Source: an uncultured Christensenellaceae bacterium (GTDB lineage Bacteria; Bacillota; Clostridia; Christensenellales; UMGS416). From it: DNA of 47,597 nt. The DNA lies in contig CALWDW010000060.1 of NCBI GenBank assembly GCA_944376795.1, forward strand, positions 1 to 47,597. The letters run 5' to 3'. Each line of letters begins with the position of its first letter. The first letter of the stretch is position 1. The translations under genes were made by a program, and so were the position numbers. Shown one piece after another: positions 40,845-47,597 of the stretch. Under the pieces are notes generated by a model. It worked only from the letters and a program-made list of their open reading frames with translations, made no database searches and was not told the origin of the DNA.

Positions 40845-41050
40845 GCCCCCAGATTGCCTTGCTGGGTGCCATTCCCCTGGCCATCCTTCTCAGCCTGCTG
40901 GACGCCCGGCGGAAGCCATGGGATCCGCGCACCCTTTGGACAGGCGTCTTTCTCCTGGCCGCCACCGCCGCTGTGGCGTACTATTGGACCCAGTTTCCCC
41001 GTCTGCCCAGCATAACCCAGCTGCTCATCGCGGCATTCCCCCTGCCCTAA
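40841..41050 (+). CDS. small two-helix membrane protein in ger operon (GerD-subunit type)
   Basis: A 69-residue protein with two predicted transmembrane helices (LALLGAIPLAILLSLL-like and WTGVFLLAATAAVAYYW). It overlaps the C gene by four bases and precedes the B gene by 12 bases. Small fourth 'D' subunits with two transmembrane segments are known in ger operons and tune receptor function. No sequence family was recognised, so the call rests on position, size and topology. Confidence 0.7.
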   Translation: MSPQIALLGAIPLAILLSLLDARRKPWDPRTLWTGVFLLAATAAVAYYWTQFPRLPSITQLLIAAFPLP

Positions 41051-41062
41051 AAGGAAACAGCC

Positions 41063-42199
41063 ATGCAAACAAAACGGGACACGACTATCAGCCTGCGTCA
41101 AGCAGGGCTTCTCTTTATCAGCCTCTACCTGTCCGTCGCCATCCGGCTTGAGCCTGTGGTTTCCAGCCAGTATGCCCAGCAGGCCGCGCCCCTGGCGCCG
41201 CTGGTAAGCTTTCTCATTTTTGTCCTGGTCATTGAGCTCCTGCGCCGGCTCTTCCGGCAGGACGATCGGTTCATGCTGCCGGAAAAGGCCCTCCAAATCC
41301 TAGGCCCCCGGGCCGGCATGGCGGCGCTGACGCTGGCCGGGCTGTGGTTCACCTTCCAGGCCGCCCTCTATCTGCGCAGCTACAGCATCCAATTGACCTC
41401 CACCATCTTTCCCACGGTACGCCCAGCAGTCTTTGTCTTCCTCATGCTGCTCCCAGTAGGCGTGGTCATTCGAAAGGGTCCCTGGGTACTCTCACGCATG
41501 AACGACTTCATCGTTGTATCCATCCTAGTGGTCTTGGGCGTGATTGCACTGGGCGTCGTCAAACGTATTGATCTGCAAAACCTGCAGCCCATCACCTGGG
41601 ATTCCGTCCTTCCGGTGGCTCGTGCCGGCGTCTACTCATCGGGACATTGGGTGGCGCTCTGGGTGGTCTTCTTCCTATGTCCCATTGTACGGAACCGCGG
41701 CGGATTCCATCCCACGCTCACGCTGCGCACAGGGCTACTCCTGCTGGCTGCCAGCATTGTCATTATCGTGATGACCGTGGGCTCCCTTTCCAGCCGCGTC
41801 GTAAACCACCTGAGCCTCCCCTTTATCTTTGCCGTCAAGCAAATTGAGATCGCCAGCTCCCTGCAGAAGGTCGAAGCCCCGGTTATCACCATGTGGATAC
41901 TCTCCGACTTCGTCAATATTGCTGTATACAGTATGGCGGGCATGCGGATCCTGCGCAAGCTTACCGCCGCGCAAGAGGGGGATGTTCTGGTGCCTCTCTA
42001 CATGGCCTTCATCCTCTTCCTGGCCATGGCGCTGACCACAGCGCCCATGGAGCTCATCTATCTTTCCGTGGAGCTCTTTCTTCCCATAAGCGCCGCCCTG
42101 GGGGTTGGTTTCCCGCTGCTGCTGGTTACCGTGCAGGCTATACGCCGTCGTCGGGGGAATCTGCCTCCTCCCCCTGCGGATCCGTCAGATCTTCCATGA
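41063..42199 (+). CDS. spore germination receptor B subunit (GerAB, APC superfamily)
   Basis: A 378-residue integral membrane protein with about ten transmembrane helices, in the GerAB branch of the amino acid-polyamine-organocation superfamily (RDTTISLRQAGLLFISLYLS start, LLRRLFRQDDRFMLPE). In B. subtilis GerAB holds the germinant-binding site. It is the last gene of the operon (A-C-D-B order). Its 3' end overlaps the convergent ATPase gene by 62 bases. Confidence 0.93.
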   Translation: MQTKRDTTISLRQAGLLFISLYLSVAIRLEPVVSSQYAQQAAPLAPLVSFLIFVLVIELLRRLFRQDDRFMLPEKALQILGPRAGMAALTLAGLWFTFQAALYLRSYSIQLTSTIFPTVRPAVFVFLMLLPVGVVIRKGPWVLSRMNDFIVVSILVVLGVIALGVVKRIDLQNLQPITWDSVLPVARAGVYSSGHWVALWVVFFLCPIVRNRGGFHPTLTLRTGLLLLAASIVIIVMTVGSLSSRVVNHLSLPFIFAVKQIEIASSLQKVEAPVITMWILSDFVNIAVYSMAGMRILRKLTAAQEGDVLVPLYMAFILFLAMALTTAPMELIYLSVELFLPISAALGVGFPLLLVTVQAIRRRRGNLPPPPADPSDLP

Positions 42200-42974
42200 A
42201 AAAGCGGGCGCGCCGCTCCAAAAAAAGCTGCAAGAACTGGATATCCGGCAGCTGCTCGTAGGTATAGGGCCGGGGAATGCCTCGGTCCAGGTGGTACACC
42301 ATGGCCTCCGGAATTGCCGTCAGAACCGGCGAGTGGGTCGCCAGGACGAACTGGCACGCCTGTTTCGCCGCGTCCCGGATCATCAACGCCAGTACATACT
42401 GGTTTTCATAGGAGAGCGCCCCTTCCGGCTCGTCCATGAGATAGAGCCCTCCGGGCACCAAGCGGCTTCGAAAGAAGTCCAGGAACCCCTCGCCGTGGGA
42501 ACGCTCCGCCAGGTTTGCGCCATAACGGCTCTCCAGCGCGGCTAAGGTCCCCGCATGGGGCATTCTGGCATACTCCCGGGCCAGCGGGGTGGAAAACTCC
42601 CTTTCCACACGTTCCAGGTCCTGCCGCGCTTCCTGCCGGGTCTGCTCCATCCAGTCAATGTACTTGATGAAATCCTCGGCGGTAAAGTAGAAATTCTGCC
42701 GGGCGCGCCGTCCCTGCCGCAGCGTGAAGCACGAAAGGCTCCGGGCAACGGCCTCGGCCCGCAGCCCCGCTTCCGTTCCCCCAATCCGCACGGCCCGCAA
42801 CTTCTGTGCCAAGATCTCCATCAGCGTGGTTTTTCCCGCGCCGTTGTCCCCCGTCAGCAGCGTTACCGGCTGATCAAAGCTGATATCCGCCAAGTGGGTC
42901 ATGAGTACCTGGGTGTGAGGATATACATCCCGGCGAGAGGGTGGACGATATAAAATCTGTCGCAGGTATGGCAT
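42138..42974 (-). CDS. stand-alone ABC-type/SMC-like ATPase
   Basis: A 278-residue ATPase with Walker A GDNGAGKTT (42-50), signature-like SHGEGF (159-164), Walker B LYLMDEPEGALS (177-188) and H-loop His214. An intervening helical insertion lies at about 95-150. There is no membrane partner and no substrate-specific domain, so it is not an ordinary importer subunit; it resembles small predicted AAA/ABC ATPases often seen alone or in defence-like settings. I start at the ATG at 42974, with GGAAGG about eight bases upstream. It is convergent to, and overlaps, the end of gerAB. Confidence 0.82.
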   Translation of the reverse strand: MPYLRQILYRPPSRRDVYPHTQVLMTHLADISFDQPVTLLTGDNGAGKTTLMEILAQKLRAVRIGGTEAGLRAEAVARSLSCFTLRQGRRARQNFYFTAEDFIKYIDWMEQTRQEARQDLERVEREFSTPLAREYARMPHAGTLAALESRYGANLAERSHGEGFLDFFRSRLVPGGLYLMDEPEGALSYENQYVLALMIRDAAKQACQFVLATHSPVLTAIPEAMVYHLDRGIPRPYTYEQLPDIQFLQLFLERRARFFMEDLTDPQGEEADSPDDGV

Positions 42975-43083
42975 GGCGTACCTTCCTTCCTCTGCAGTTT
43001 CCGTGCAGGGCGGCCCGCAGCGTTCTCCACGCGCAGGATTCCTACCTTTTTGTTTTGGGTACATTCGGCGCCGCACCCTCAAT

Positions 43084-43109
43084 TACAGCCGCGGTTTTCC
43101 GCGGCTGTA
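43084..43109 (-). terminator. hairpin downstream of rplL
   Basis: TACAGCCGCGG/CCGCGGCTGTA (43084-43094, 43099-43109), 4-base loop. On the minus strand only a weak T tract follows, so it may pause or process rather than terminate fully. Confidence 0.6.
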
Positions 43110-43127
43110 TGGTGTGTACAGGCAATC

Positions 43128-43499
43128 TTACTTGATGGTAACCTTGGCGCCGACTTCCTCGAACTTCTTGGCCATAGCCTCGGCATCTTCCTTGCCGACG
43201 CCTTCCTTGATCATCTTGGGAGCGCCGTCGACGATCTCCTTGGCTTCCTTCAGACCCAGGCCGGTGACCTCGCGGACCACCTTGATGACCTTGATCTTCT
43301 CGGAACCGACCTCGGTCAGCTCCACATCAAACTCGGTCTTCTCCTCCACGGGCTCAGCAGCAGCAGCGGGGCCGGCGGCAACCACGGCGGTGGGGGCGGC
43401 GGCGCTGACGCCAAAGATCTCCTCCATCTCCTTGACCAGGTCAGAAAGCTCCATAACGTTCATCGCCTTAATGGCTTCGATGATCTGCTCCTTGTTCAT
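43128..43499 (-). CDS. rplL: ribosomal protein L7/L12
   Basis: A 123-residue acidic protein: N-terminal dimerisation helices ([20 protein letters not shown]), an Ala-rich hinge (about residues 33-52), and the C-terminal domain with [15 protein letters not shown] (80-94) that contacts EF-Tu and EF-G. It forms the flexible stalk of the 50S subunit with L10. It follows rplJ with a 40-base gap and AGGAGGAT site. Confidence 0.99.
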   Translation of the reverse strand: MNKEQIIEAIKAMNVMELSDLVKEMEEIFGVSAAAPTAVVAAGPAAAAEPVEEKTEFDVELTEVGSEKIKVIKVVREVTGLGLKEAKEIVDGAPKMIKEGVGKEDAEAMAKKFEEVGAKVTIK

Positions 43500-43539
43500 G
43501 TGTGTATCCTCCTATACGATTCTAATGACTTGGGTAGGC

Positions 43540-44046
43540 TTACGCCTCGGCGGCGCCGTTCTCCAGCTTCTCGCGGATGGCATTGACGGCCACCACAAAG
43601 CCGCGTACGGGACCATTGAAGACGCTCATCAACTGGGCCAGGAGCACCTCGCGGCTGGGGATCTTGGCCAGGGTATCCACCCCGTCGGCATCCAGCACCT
43701 TGCCACTGACGATACCACACTTGACGGTGGTCTTCTTGTACTTCTTAATGAAGTCGGTAATCACCCGGGCGGCAGCGGTGGGATCCTCATAGGAGAATGC
43801 CACAGCGGTGGGACCTTCCAGGTGCGCATCCAGCCCCTCGTAGCCCATATCCATGGTGGCGCGATGGATCAAGGTATTCTTCAGTACCTTGTACTCCACG
43901 CCAACCTTGCGGAATTCGCTGCGCAGGGCGGTGACCTCCTCCACTGTCAGGCCGATGTAATCGACCAGAACAGCACTCTGGGCCTTGGCAAACTTATCAT
44001 GGATATCGTCAATGATAACCTGCTTGGCCTGCATGTTTGCGGACAT
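43540..44046 (-). CDS. rplJ: ribosomal protein L10
   Basis: A 168-residue L10 (QVIIDDIHDKFAKAQSAVLV start, YKVLKNTLIHRA and GPTAVAFSYEDPTAAAR, and a C-terminal helix for L7/L12 dimers). It carries the stalk on the ribosome. It has its own promoter and an L10 leader at 44047-44197, by which L10 (with L12) likely represses its own translation. AAGGAGGT precedes the ATG. Confidence 0.99.
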   Translation of the reverse strand: MSANMQAKQVIIDDIHDKFAKAQSAVLVDYIGLTVEEVTALRSEFRKVGVEYKVLKNTLIHRATMDMGYEGLDAHLEGPTAVAFSYEDPTAAARVITDFIKKYKKTTVKCGIVSGKVLDADGVDTLAKIPSREVLLAQLMSVFNGPVRGFVVAVNAIREKLENGAAEA

Positions 44047-44197
44047 TGCTTGTACACCTCCTTAAACCTAGATCAGGCACTAAAAAAGCGCCTGTGTACA
44101 GCACGACACAGAACGCGTAAGTTCTCACTTCCACGACCTCGGCAGGCGGCCTACGCCTTATCACCAGGACCTGCTGTCTACGGCTGCACGGACAACG
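44047..44197 (-). promoter_or_regulatory. L10 leader RNA (autoregulatory)
   Basis: The leader between the promoter and rplJ contains the AGACAGCAGGTCC segment, CCTGCCGAGGTCG and a GGCGC-TTTTTT-AGTGCC stem-like end, which match the conserved L10 leader pattern of Firmicutes rplJL. L10 binding is expected to repress the operon. Confidence 0.8.
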
Positions 44198-44202
44198 ATA
44201 TT

Positions 44203-44231
44203 ATTATAGGGCTTCCTCCCGGAAATGTCAA
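44203..44231 (-). promoter_or_regulatory. sigma-A promoter of rplJL
   Basis: On the minus strand, TTGACA (44231-44226), 17 bases, TATAAT (44208-44203): exact consensus. The strongest promoter in the window. Confidence 0.97.
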
Positions 44232-44299
44232 GGGTTTTCCTAAAAAACCATGTTTTTGAGAATCCCCTTATCGGAGTTCTCCAGGGCCTGGCAGCGCCG

Positions 44300-44920
44300 T
44301 TACCCGTCCGCATCCCCGCGAAAAGTCAAAGTGACCACCATCACCAGATCCATATCTGCAAATACTGATGGATCCTCCCAATCCTGCAGCGTGTAGCTCC
44401 GCATCTGCGTACCGCTGTCGTAGACGCATAGGGACACGGGAATTGGCTCCCCTAAAGAGGCCGGCACATACTCCCGCAGCCAGTCTTTTGTACTCATACA
44501 AGGTGCAGAAAGCTCCGACACCTCCTGTACATGGTAAGCAGCCTGGCTCGTGGTATTGATATAGAAATCCACAGCGCCATTCTCTCCCAACCGCATGGCA
44601 AAAGTTCCCAGAGGCGTGCCGCCGGCGCTGCTGTCCAGGGAAACGCCGCCGCTGCCCAAGCTCTCCCATGTACCGTCCTCGGCCAGGCGTAAGACATCCA
44701 CATCCAGCGAAGCGGCCTCTTGGGGCGCACGGAAGGCAAGAAGCTGTGCATCCCCTTCCATGCCAAAGGCACGGAGCAGGTAGGTTTCCTCTTCCGTGAG
44801 CGAATAGGGAGCAACACCCTCCCGGTCAAGAGGTCTAGGAACCGGACTTGCTTGGGGCGTTCTAGAACAAGCTGCCAATAGCAGAACCGCAGCTGTTGCC
44901 ATTATGGCCAGTCTTCGCAT
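44300..44920 (-). CDS. hypothetical lipoprotein inserted between rplA and rplJ
   Basis: A 206-residue lipoprotein with signal sequence and lipobox LLAAC (Cys18). The mature part shows no recognised domain; it has EETYLLRAFGMEG, FRAPQEAASLDVDVLRL, and QMRSYTLQDWEDPSVFAD, suggesting a beta-rich outer domain. AAGGAGGA lies just before a double ATG; I use the second, at 44920, with better spacing. It is on the same strand as the ribosomal genes and lies between the rplA stop and the rplJ promoter, which is unusual. Readthrough from rplA is the likeliest source of its transcript. Confidence 0.7.
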   Translation of the reverse strand: MRRLAIMATAAVLLLAACSRTPQASPVPRPLDREGVAPYSLTEEETYLLRAFGMEGDAQLLAFRAPQEAASLDVDVLRLAEDGTWESLGSGGVSLDSSAGGTPLGTFAMRLGENGAVDFYINTTSQAAYHVQEVSELSAPCMSTKDWLREYVPASLGEPIPVSLCVYDSGTQMRSYTLQDWEDPSVFADMDLVMVVTLTFRGDADG

Positions 44921-44967
44921 CATTCCTCCTTGGGCCTGCCTCAGGGGCCACACATACAAAATGTGCA

Positions 44968-44986
44968 GCCGTCAACTGTAGACGGC
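44968..44986 (-). terminator. hairpin after rplA, weak terminator
   Basis: GCCGTC/GACGGC with a 7-base loop, then TGCACATTTTGT on the minus strand. The weak T tract would allow some readthrough into the lipoprotein gene. Confidence 0.5.
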
Positions 44987-45006
44987 CGTACAATTACATC
45001 ATAGGC

Positions 45007-45696
45007 TTAGAAACGATTGGCATTGATCCGAACGCCGGGGCTCATGGTGCTGGAAACCACAATGCTCTTCAGATAGGTTCCCTTAGCCGTTGCGGGCTTG
45101 GCACGCACGACAGCGCCCACCAGCGTCTCAATGTTCTCGGTAAGCTTCGCGTCATCGAAAGAAATCTTGCCAACGGGCACGTGGATGATGCTGGTCTTGT
45201 CCACGCGGTACTCCACCTTACCGGACTTAATGTCGGCGACAGCCTTGCCGACCTCGGTGGTCACGGTGCCGCTCTTAGGATTCGGCATCAAGCCCTTGGG
45301 GCCCAAGACACGGCCCAAACGGCCAACGAAACGCATCATATCGGGGGTGGTTACGCAAACATCGAAATCAAACCAGCCCTCTTTCTCGATCCGCTCGATC
45401 ATGTCCTCCGCGCCGACAAAGTCCGCGCCAGCGGCAGTGGCCTCCGAAGCGTAGTCACCCTTGGCAATGACTAGGACACGGACGGTGCGGCCGGTGCCAT
45501 TGGGCAGGACGACGGTGCCGCGGACCTGCTGGTCAGCATAACGGGGATCAACACCCAGCCGGATCGAAAGCTCTACGGTCTCGTCAAACTTGGCCTTGGC
45601 CATCTTGCGAACGAGCCCGACAGCCTCGGGCAGATCATAAGCCGTCTGCCGGTCAAAGAGCTTTGCGCTCTCAACGTATTTCTTTCCTCTTTTCAT
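45007..45696 (-). CDS. rplA: ribosomal protein L1
   Basis: A 229-residue L1 ([16 protein letters not shown] start, [35 protein letters not shown]-binding motif, and [10 protein letters not shown] end). It forms the L1 stalk near the exit site. GAGGAGG lies before the ATG at 45696; the frame open to 45741 is not used. rplK precedes it by 58 bases. Confidence 0.99.
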   Translation of the reverse strand: MKRGKKYVESAKLFDRQTAYDLPEAVGLVRKMAKAKFDETVELSIRLGVDPRYADQQVRGTVVLPNGTGRTVRVLVIAKGDYASEATAAGADFVGAEDMIERIEKEGWFDFDVCVTTPDMMRFVGRLGRVLGPKGLMPNPKSGTVTTEVGKAVADIKSGKVEYRVDKTSIIHVPVGKISFDDAKLTENIETLVGAVVRAKPATAKGTYLKSIVVSSTMSPGVRINANRF

Positions 45697-45754
45697 GGAT
45701 AAACCTCCTCGTGGTCTTAGCGGAGAAAAACTTCCTCCCACATAAGGTGACGCT

Positions 45755-46180
45755 TTAGTCGACGACGGTCACGCCCATGCTGCGGGCGGTGCCGGCCACC
45801 ATGCTCATAGCCGCCTCTACCGTAGCGGCATTGAGGTCAGGCATCTTCAGGGTCGCGATCTCGCGAATCTGCGCCTGGGTGATCTTGGCGACCTTATCAA
45901 CATTGGGCTTCCCGGAACCGCTCTCGATGCCGCAGGCCTTCTTGATGAGGACGGCGGCGGGGGGCGTCTTGGTAATGAAGGTGAAGGAGCGATCCTGATA
46001 CACAGTGATAACCACCGGGATCACCATGCCCGCCTGGTTGGACGTACGGGCGTTAAATTCCTTACAGAAGCCCATGATGTTCACGCCATGCTGACCCAGC
46101 GCGGGGCCGATGGGCGGCGCGGGAGTCGCTTTGCCGGCGACGACCTGCAGCTTAATCATGCCAGTGACTTTCTTAGCCAT
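45755..46180 (-). CDS. rplK: ribosomal protein L11
   Basis: A 141-residue L11 ([40 protein letters not shown], and the C-terminal rRNA-binding domain ending SMGVTVVD). It lies at the factor-binding centre of the 50S subunit. An AGGAGGTT site precedes the ATG, 80 bases after nusG. Confidence 0.99.
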   Translation of the reverse strand: MAKKVTGMIKLQVVAGKATPAPPIGPALGQHGVNIMGFCKEFNARTSNQAGMVIPVVITVYQDRSFTFITKTPPAAVLIKKACGIESGSGKPNVDKVAKITQAQIREIATLKMPDLNAATVEAAMSMVAGTARSMGVTVVD

Positions 46181-46260
46181 AGTGTAAACCTCCTATTCAT
46201 TGTGGTGAAAACGGATCCACTGGGATCCTCCCACTCGAAAAGCCCGCAAAGGGCCTTCCC

Positions 46261-46797
46261 TTAAAGCCTTTCGACCTCTCCGAAGTCCAATTCCACCGGG
46301 GTATCCCTGCCGAACATGGATACCACCACGCGGAGCTTCTGCTGGTCGGCAAGAACCTCCTCGATCACGCCCTCAAAGTTCTCCAAGGGCCCGCTCAGCA
46401 CGCGAATGTGCTCTCCCACCGTATAACCCACGTGGATAGGCGTACGCTCTGCGTTCATGGAGCGTACCTCCTCCTCGGTAAGAGGGATCGGCTTAGAGCC
46501 CGGGCCCACGAAGCCGGTCACGCCCCGGGTGTTGCGGACGATATACCAGGTCTCGTCATTCATTACCATTTTGACCATAACGTAACCTGGGAAAATCTTC
46601 TGCTCCTTAGGCTTTTTGGCCTTCTTGCCAGTACCGACCTCGATGATCTTCTCCACAGGGACCTTGACCTCGACGATCATATCCTGGAGCCCGCGGTTCT
46701 CGACGGTCTTCTCCAGGTTTGCCTTTACCTTATTTTCGTAGCCGGAGTAGGTGTGAACCACATACCAAGCTACCTGCGCGCCTTCCAATTCAGACAT
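46261..46797 (-). CDS. nusG: transcription elongation/termination factor NusG
   Basis: A 178-residue NusG with the N-terminal NGN domain (WYVVHTYSGYENKVKANLEK; GYVMVKMVMNDETWYIVRN) and a C-terminal KOW motif (GEHIRVLSGPLENFEGVIEE). It binds RNA polymerase and controls pausing or termination. AGGAGGT precedes it after secE by about 36 bases; it belongs to the rpmG-secE-nusG-rplK-rplA operon. Confidence 0.99.
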   Translation of the reverse strand: MSELEGAQVAWYVVHTYSGYENKVKANLEKTVENRGLQDMIVEVKVPVEKIIEVGTGKKAKKPKEQKIFPGYVMVKMVMNDETWYIVRNTRGVTGFVGPGSKPIPLTEEEVRSMNAERTPIHVGYTVGEHIRVLSGPLENFEGVIEEVLADQQKLRVVVSMFGRDTPVELDFGEVERL

Positions 46798-46833
46798 GCG
46801 TCAGCGGGGAATCACCCCTACCTCCTTTTCTCA

Positions 46834-47094
46834 CTAGGAAATAACAAGGCCCAAGAGCGCGTTGAAAATCCAGTCCACACCGCCGCACAGGATCGCAAAA
46901 ATGGCAACAAATACTGCCACCGCCACGGAATAGGCAATCAAATCCTTGCGCGTCGGCCAGGTAACCTTCTTCAGCTCGCTCATTACTTCGCCAAAGAACT
47001 TCTTCGCCTTTTGGAGCGTGCCCTTGAAGCCTAGCTTCTTCTTGGCAGGCTTACCGGCTTCGGCCTTCTTGGCAACTTCATGCTTTGTAGCCAT
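46834..47094 (-). CDS. secE: preprotein translocase subunit SecE
   Basis: An 86-residue SecE: a Lys/Ala-rich N-terminus, FFGEVMSELKKVTWPTRKDL as the conserved segment, and a single transmembrane helix at about 60-83. It stabilises SecY in the translocon. AAGGATG lies before the ATG. Confidence 0.98.
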   Translation of the reverse strand: MATKHEVAKKAEAGKPAKKKLGFKGTLQKAKKFFGEVMSELKKVTWPTRKDLIAYSVAVAVFVAIFAILCGGVDWIFNALLGLVIS

Positions 47095-47131
47095 CCATAC
47101 ACATCCTTACCTAATCTGCAGTGTTCAGGTG

Positions 47132-47281
47132 TTACCGGGTCTCCCGATGCTCGGTCGACTTCTTGCAAAAACGGCAGTATTTCTGCAGGGTGAGGCGGTC
47201 GGGATCATTCTTCTTGTTCTTCATGGTGTCGTAGTTGCGCTGCTTGCACTCGCTGCAGGCCAAGGTAATCCGTACACGCAT
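47132..47281 (-). CDS. rpmG: ribosomal protein L33
   Basis: A 49-residue L33 ([20 protein letters not shown]), too short for the usual cut-off in ORF lists. Its zinc-binding Cys pairs are C9-x2-C12 and C36-x2-C39, so the zinc (C+) form. AGGAGG lies eight bases before the ATG. It is the first gene of the rpmG-secE-nusG-rplK-rplA operon. The four Cys help explain the zinc-dependent form. Confidence 0.97.
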   Translation of the reverse strand: MRVRITLACSECKQRNYDTMKNKKNDPDRLTLQKYCRFCKKSTEHRETR

Positions 47282-47334
47282 TCCATTCACCTCCTGTGTG
47301 AGAGTTTTATGCTAAGGGAGCATAAACCTTATAT

Positions 47335-47363
47335 ACTTTACCATGCACACCCGCAAAAGTCAA
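47335..47363 (-). promoter_or_regulatory. sigma-A promoter of rpmG-secE-nusG-rplK-rplA
   Basis: On the minus strand, TTGACT (47363-47358), 17 bases, TAAAGT (47340-47335), with TGG before the -10. A TTATGCT/AGCATAA hairpin (47307-47325) lies in the leader. Confidence 0.85.
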
Positions 47364-47416
47364 GGTTTTCCCAGCATTTTGTGTAAAATCCTCCGGCGGC
47401 TCACACCGCTCGAAGA

Positions 47417-47446
47417 GAAAACAAAGCGGGGGAGACCTCCCCCGCT
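47417..47446 (-). terminator. intrinsic terminator of tuf
   Basis: AGCGGGGGAG/CTCCCCCGCT (47446-47425 on minus) followed by TTTGTTTTC. Confidence 0.9.
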
Positions 47447-47466
47447 CTGTACAGGCTCAAAGCCGA

Positions 47467-47597
47467 TTAACCCTCGATCTCGGTGACGACGCCGGAACCT
47501 ACCGTGCGGCCGCCCTCGCGGATAGCGAAGCGCAGGCCCGCCTCAATGGCAATGGGGGTGATCAGCTCCACATCCATCACCACGTTGTCCCCAGGCA
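47467..47597 (-). CDS. tuf: elongation factor Tu, C-terminal fragment
   Basis: The last 43 codons of EF-Tu, entering from the right edge. The frame reads [20 protein letters not shown] and [15 protein letters not shown] with stop at 47467, matching domain III. EF-Tu brings aminoacyl-tRNA to the ribosome. The tuf-rpmG-secE order is usual in Firmicutes. Confidence 0.98.
   Translation of the reverse strand, partial: PGDNVVMDVELITPIAIEAGLRFAIREGGRTVGSGVVTEIEG

Noticed and set aside
42138..42974. ATPase subunit for the LplB/YtcP importer
   Set aside because: It is 12 kb away, lacks the regulatory domain of sugar-importer ATPases and has a different signature (SHGEGF instead of LSGGQ).

Overview
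The window looks like a chromosomal segment of a spore-forming, low-oxygen member of the Clostridia (Firmicutes) with a fairly high-GC genome; I cannot fix the order or family from sequence alone. The evidence is a spoIVFA-spoIVFB pair, a complete gerA-type germination operon, candidate sigma-K- and sigma-G-like promoters, a DnaD/DnaI primosome pair, a PPi-type phosphofructokinase, a rubrerythrin, canonical AGGAGG ribosome binding sites, and the tuf-rpmG-secE-nusG-rplK-rplA-rplJ-rplL block. Most genes have strong Shine-Dalgarno sites, many transcripts end in clear hairpin terminators, and many promoters fit TTGACA-17-TATAAT.

Layout. 0-0.75 kb: the start of a SLOG/YpsA-like gene diverging from a small XRE regulator around a 15-bp inverted repeat, then a structured non-coding stretch. 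0.75-5.6 kb: a URO-D-superfamily gene, palindromic GC-rich intergenic repeats, spoIVFA-spoIVFB, and a second URO-D-like gene paired with a GntR/FadR-type regulator. 5.6-11.1 kb: dnaD-like and dnaI-like genes, PPi-Pfk, a DUF368 polyprenyl-phosphate transporter homologue and rubrerythrin. 11.3-21.2 kb: an unusual signal-less BMP protein with a ParB-like N-terminus, a DUF1002 protein, a metallophosphoesterase, a zinc-ribbon/TAKP-repeat/DUF3298 protein, a DHDPS-family enzyme with a 905-residue TPR protein, and a short Cys-rich repeat protein behind a sigma-K-like promoter. 21.4-24.6 kb: serC-serA and long-form hpf. 24.6-35.2 kb: a carbohydrate-flavoured region with two LysR regulators, an LplB/YtcP-type ABC importer operon, a third URO-D-like gene and a GH35-like glycosidase. 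35.3-37.9 kb: paired half-size chromate-type transporters, an unknown gene, a ProX/YbaK-type editing protein and a small zinc-ribbon protein. 38.1-42.2 kb: the ger operon. 42.1-47.6 kb: a lone ABC-type ATPase, then the ribosomal-protein/elongation cluster on the minus strand, with an L10 leader and an unexpected lipoprotein gene inside it.

How the genes fit together. SpoIVFA/SpoIVFB would control sigma-K activation in the mother cell, while the Ger proteins would sense germinants in the finished spore; the Cys-rich repeat protein could be a sigma-K product, but that is inference. The ABC importer, the GH35-like enzyme and the URO-D-like proteins may support growth on plant or host glycans and methylated compounds, but no ABC ATPase or corrinoid protein is present here to close either pathway. 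The least explained items are the Cys-rich triple-repeat protein, the ParB-like/BMP fusion, and the structured non-coding segments at 514-717 and 23740-24032.
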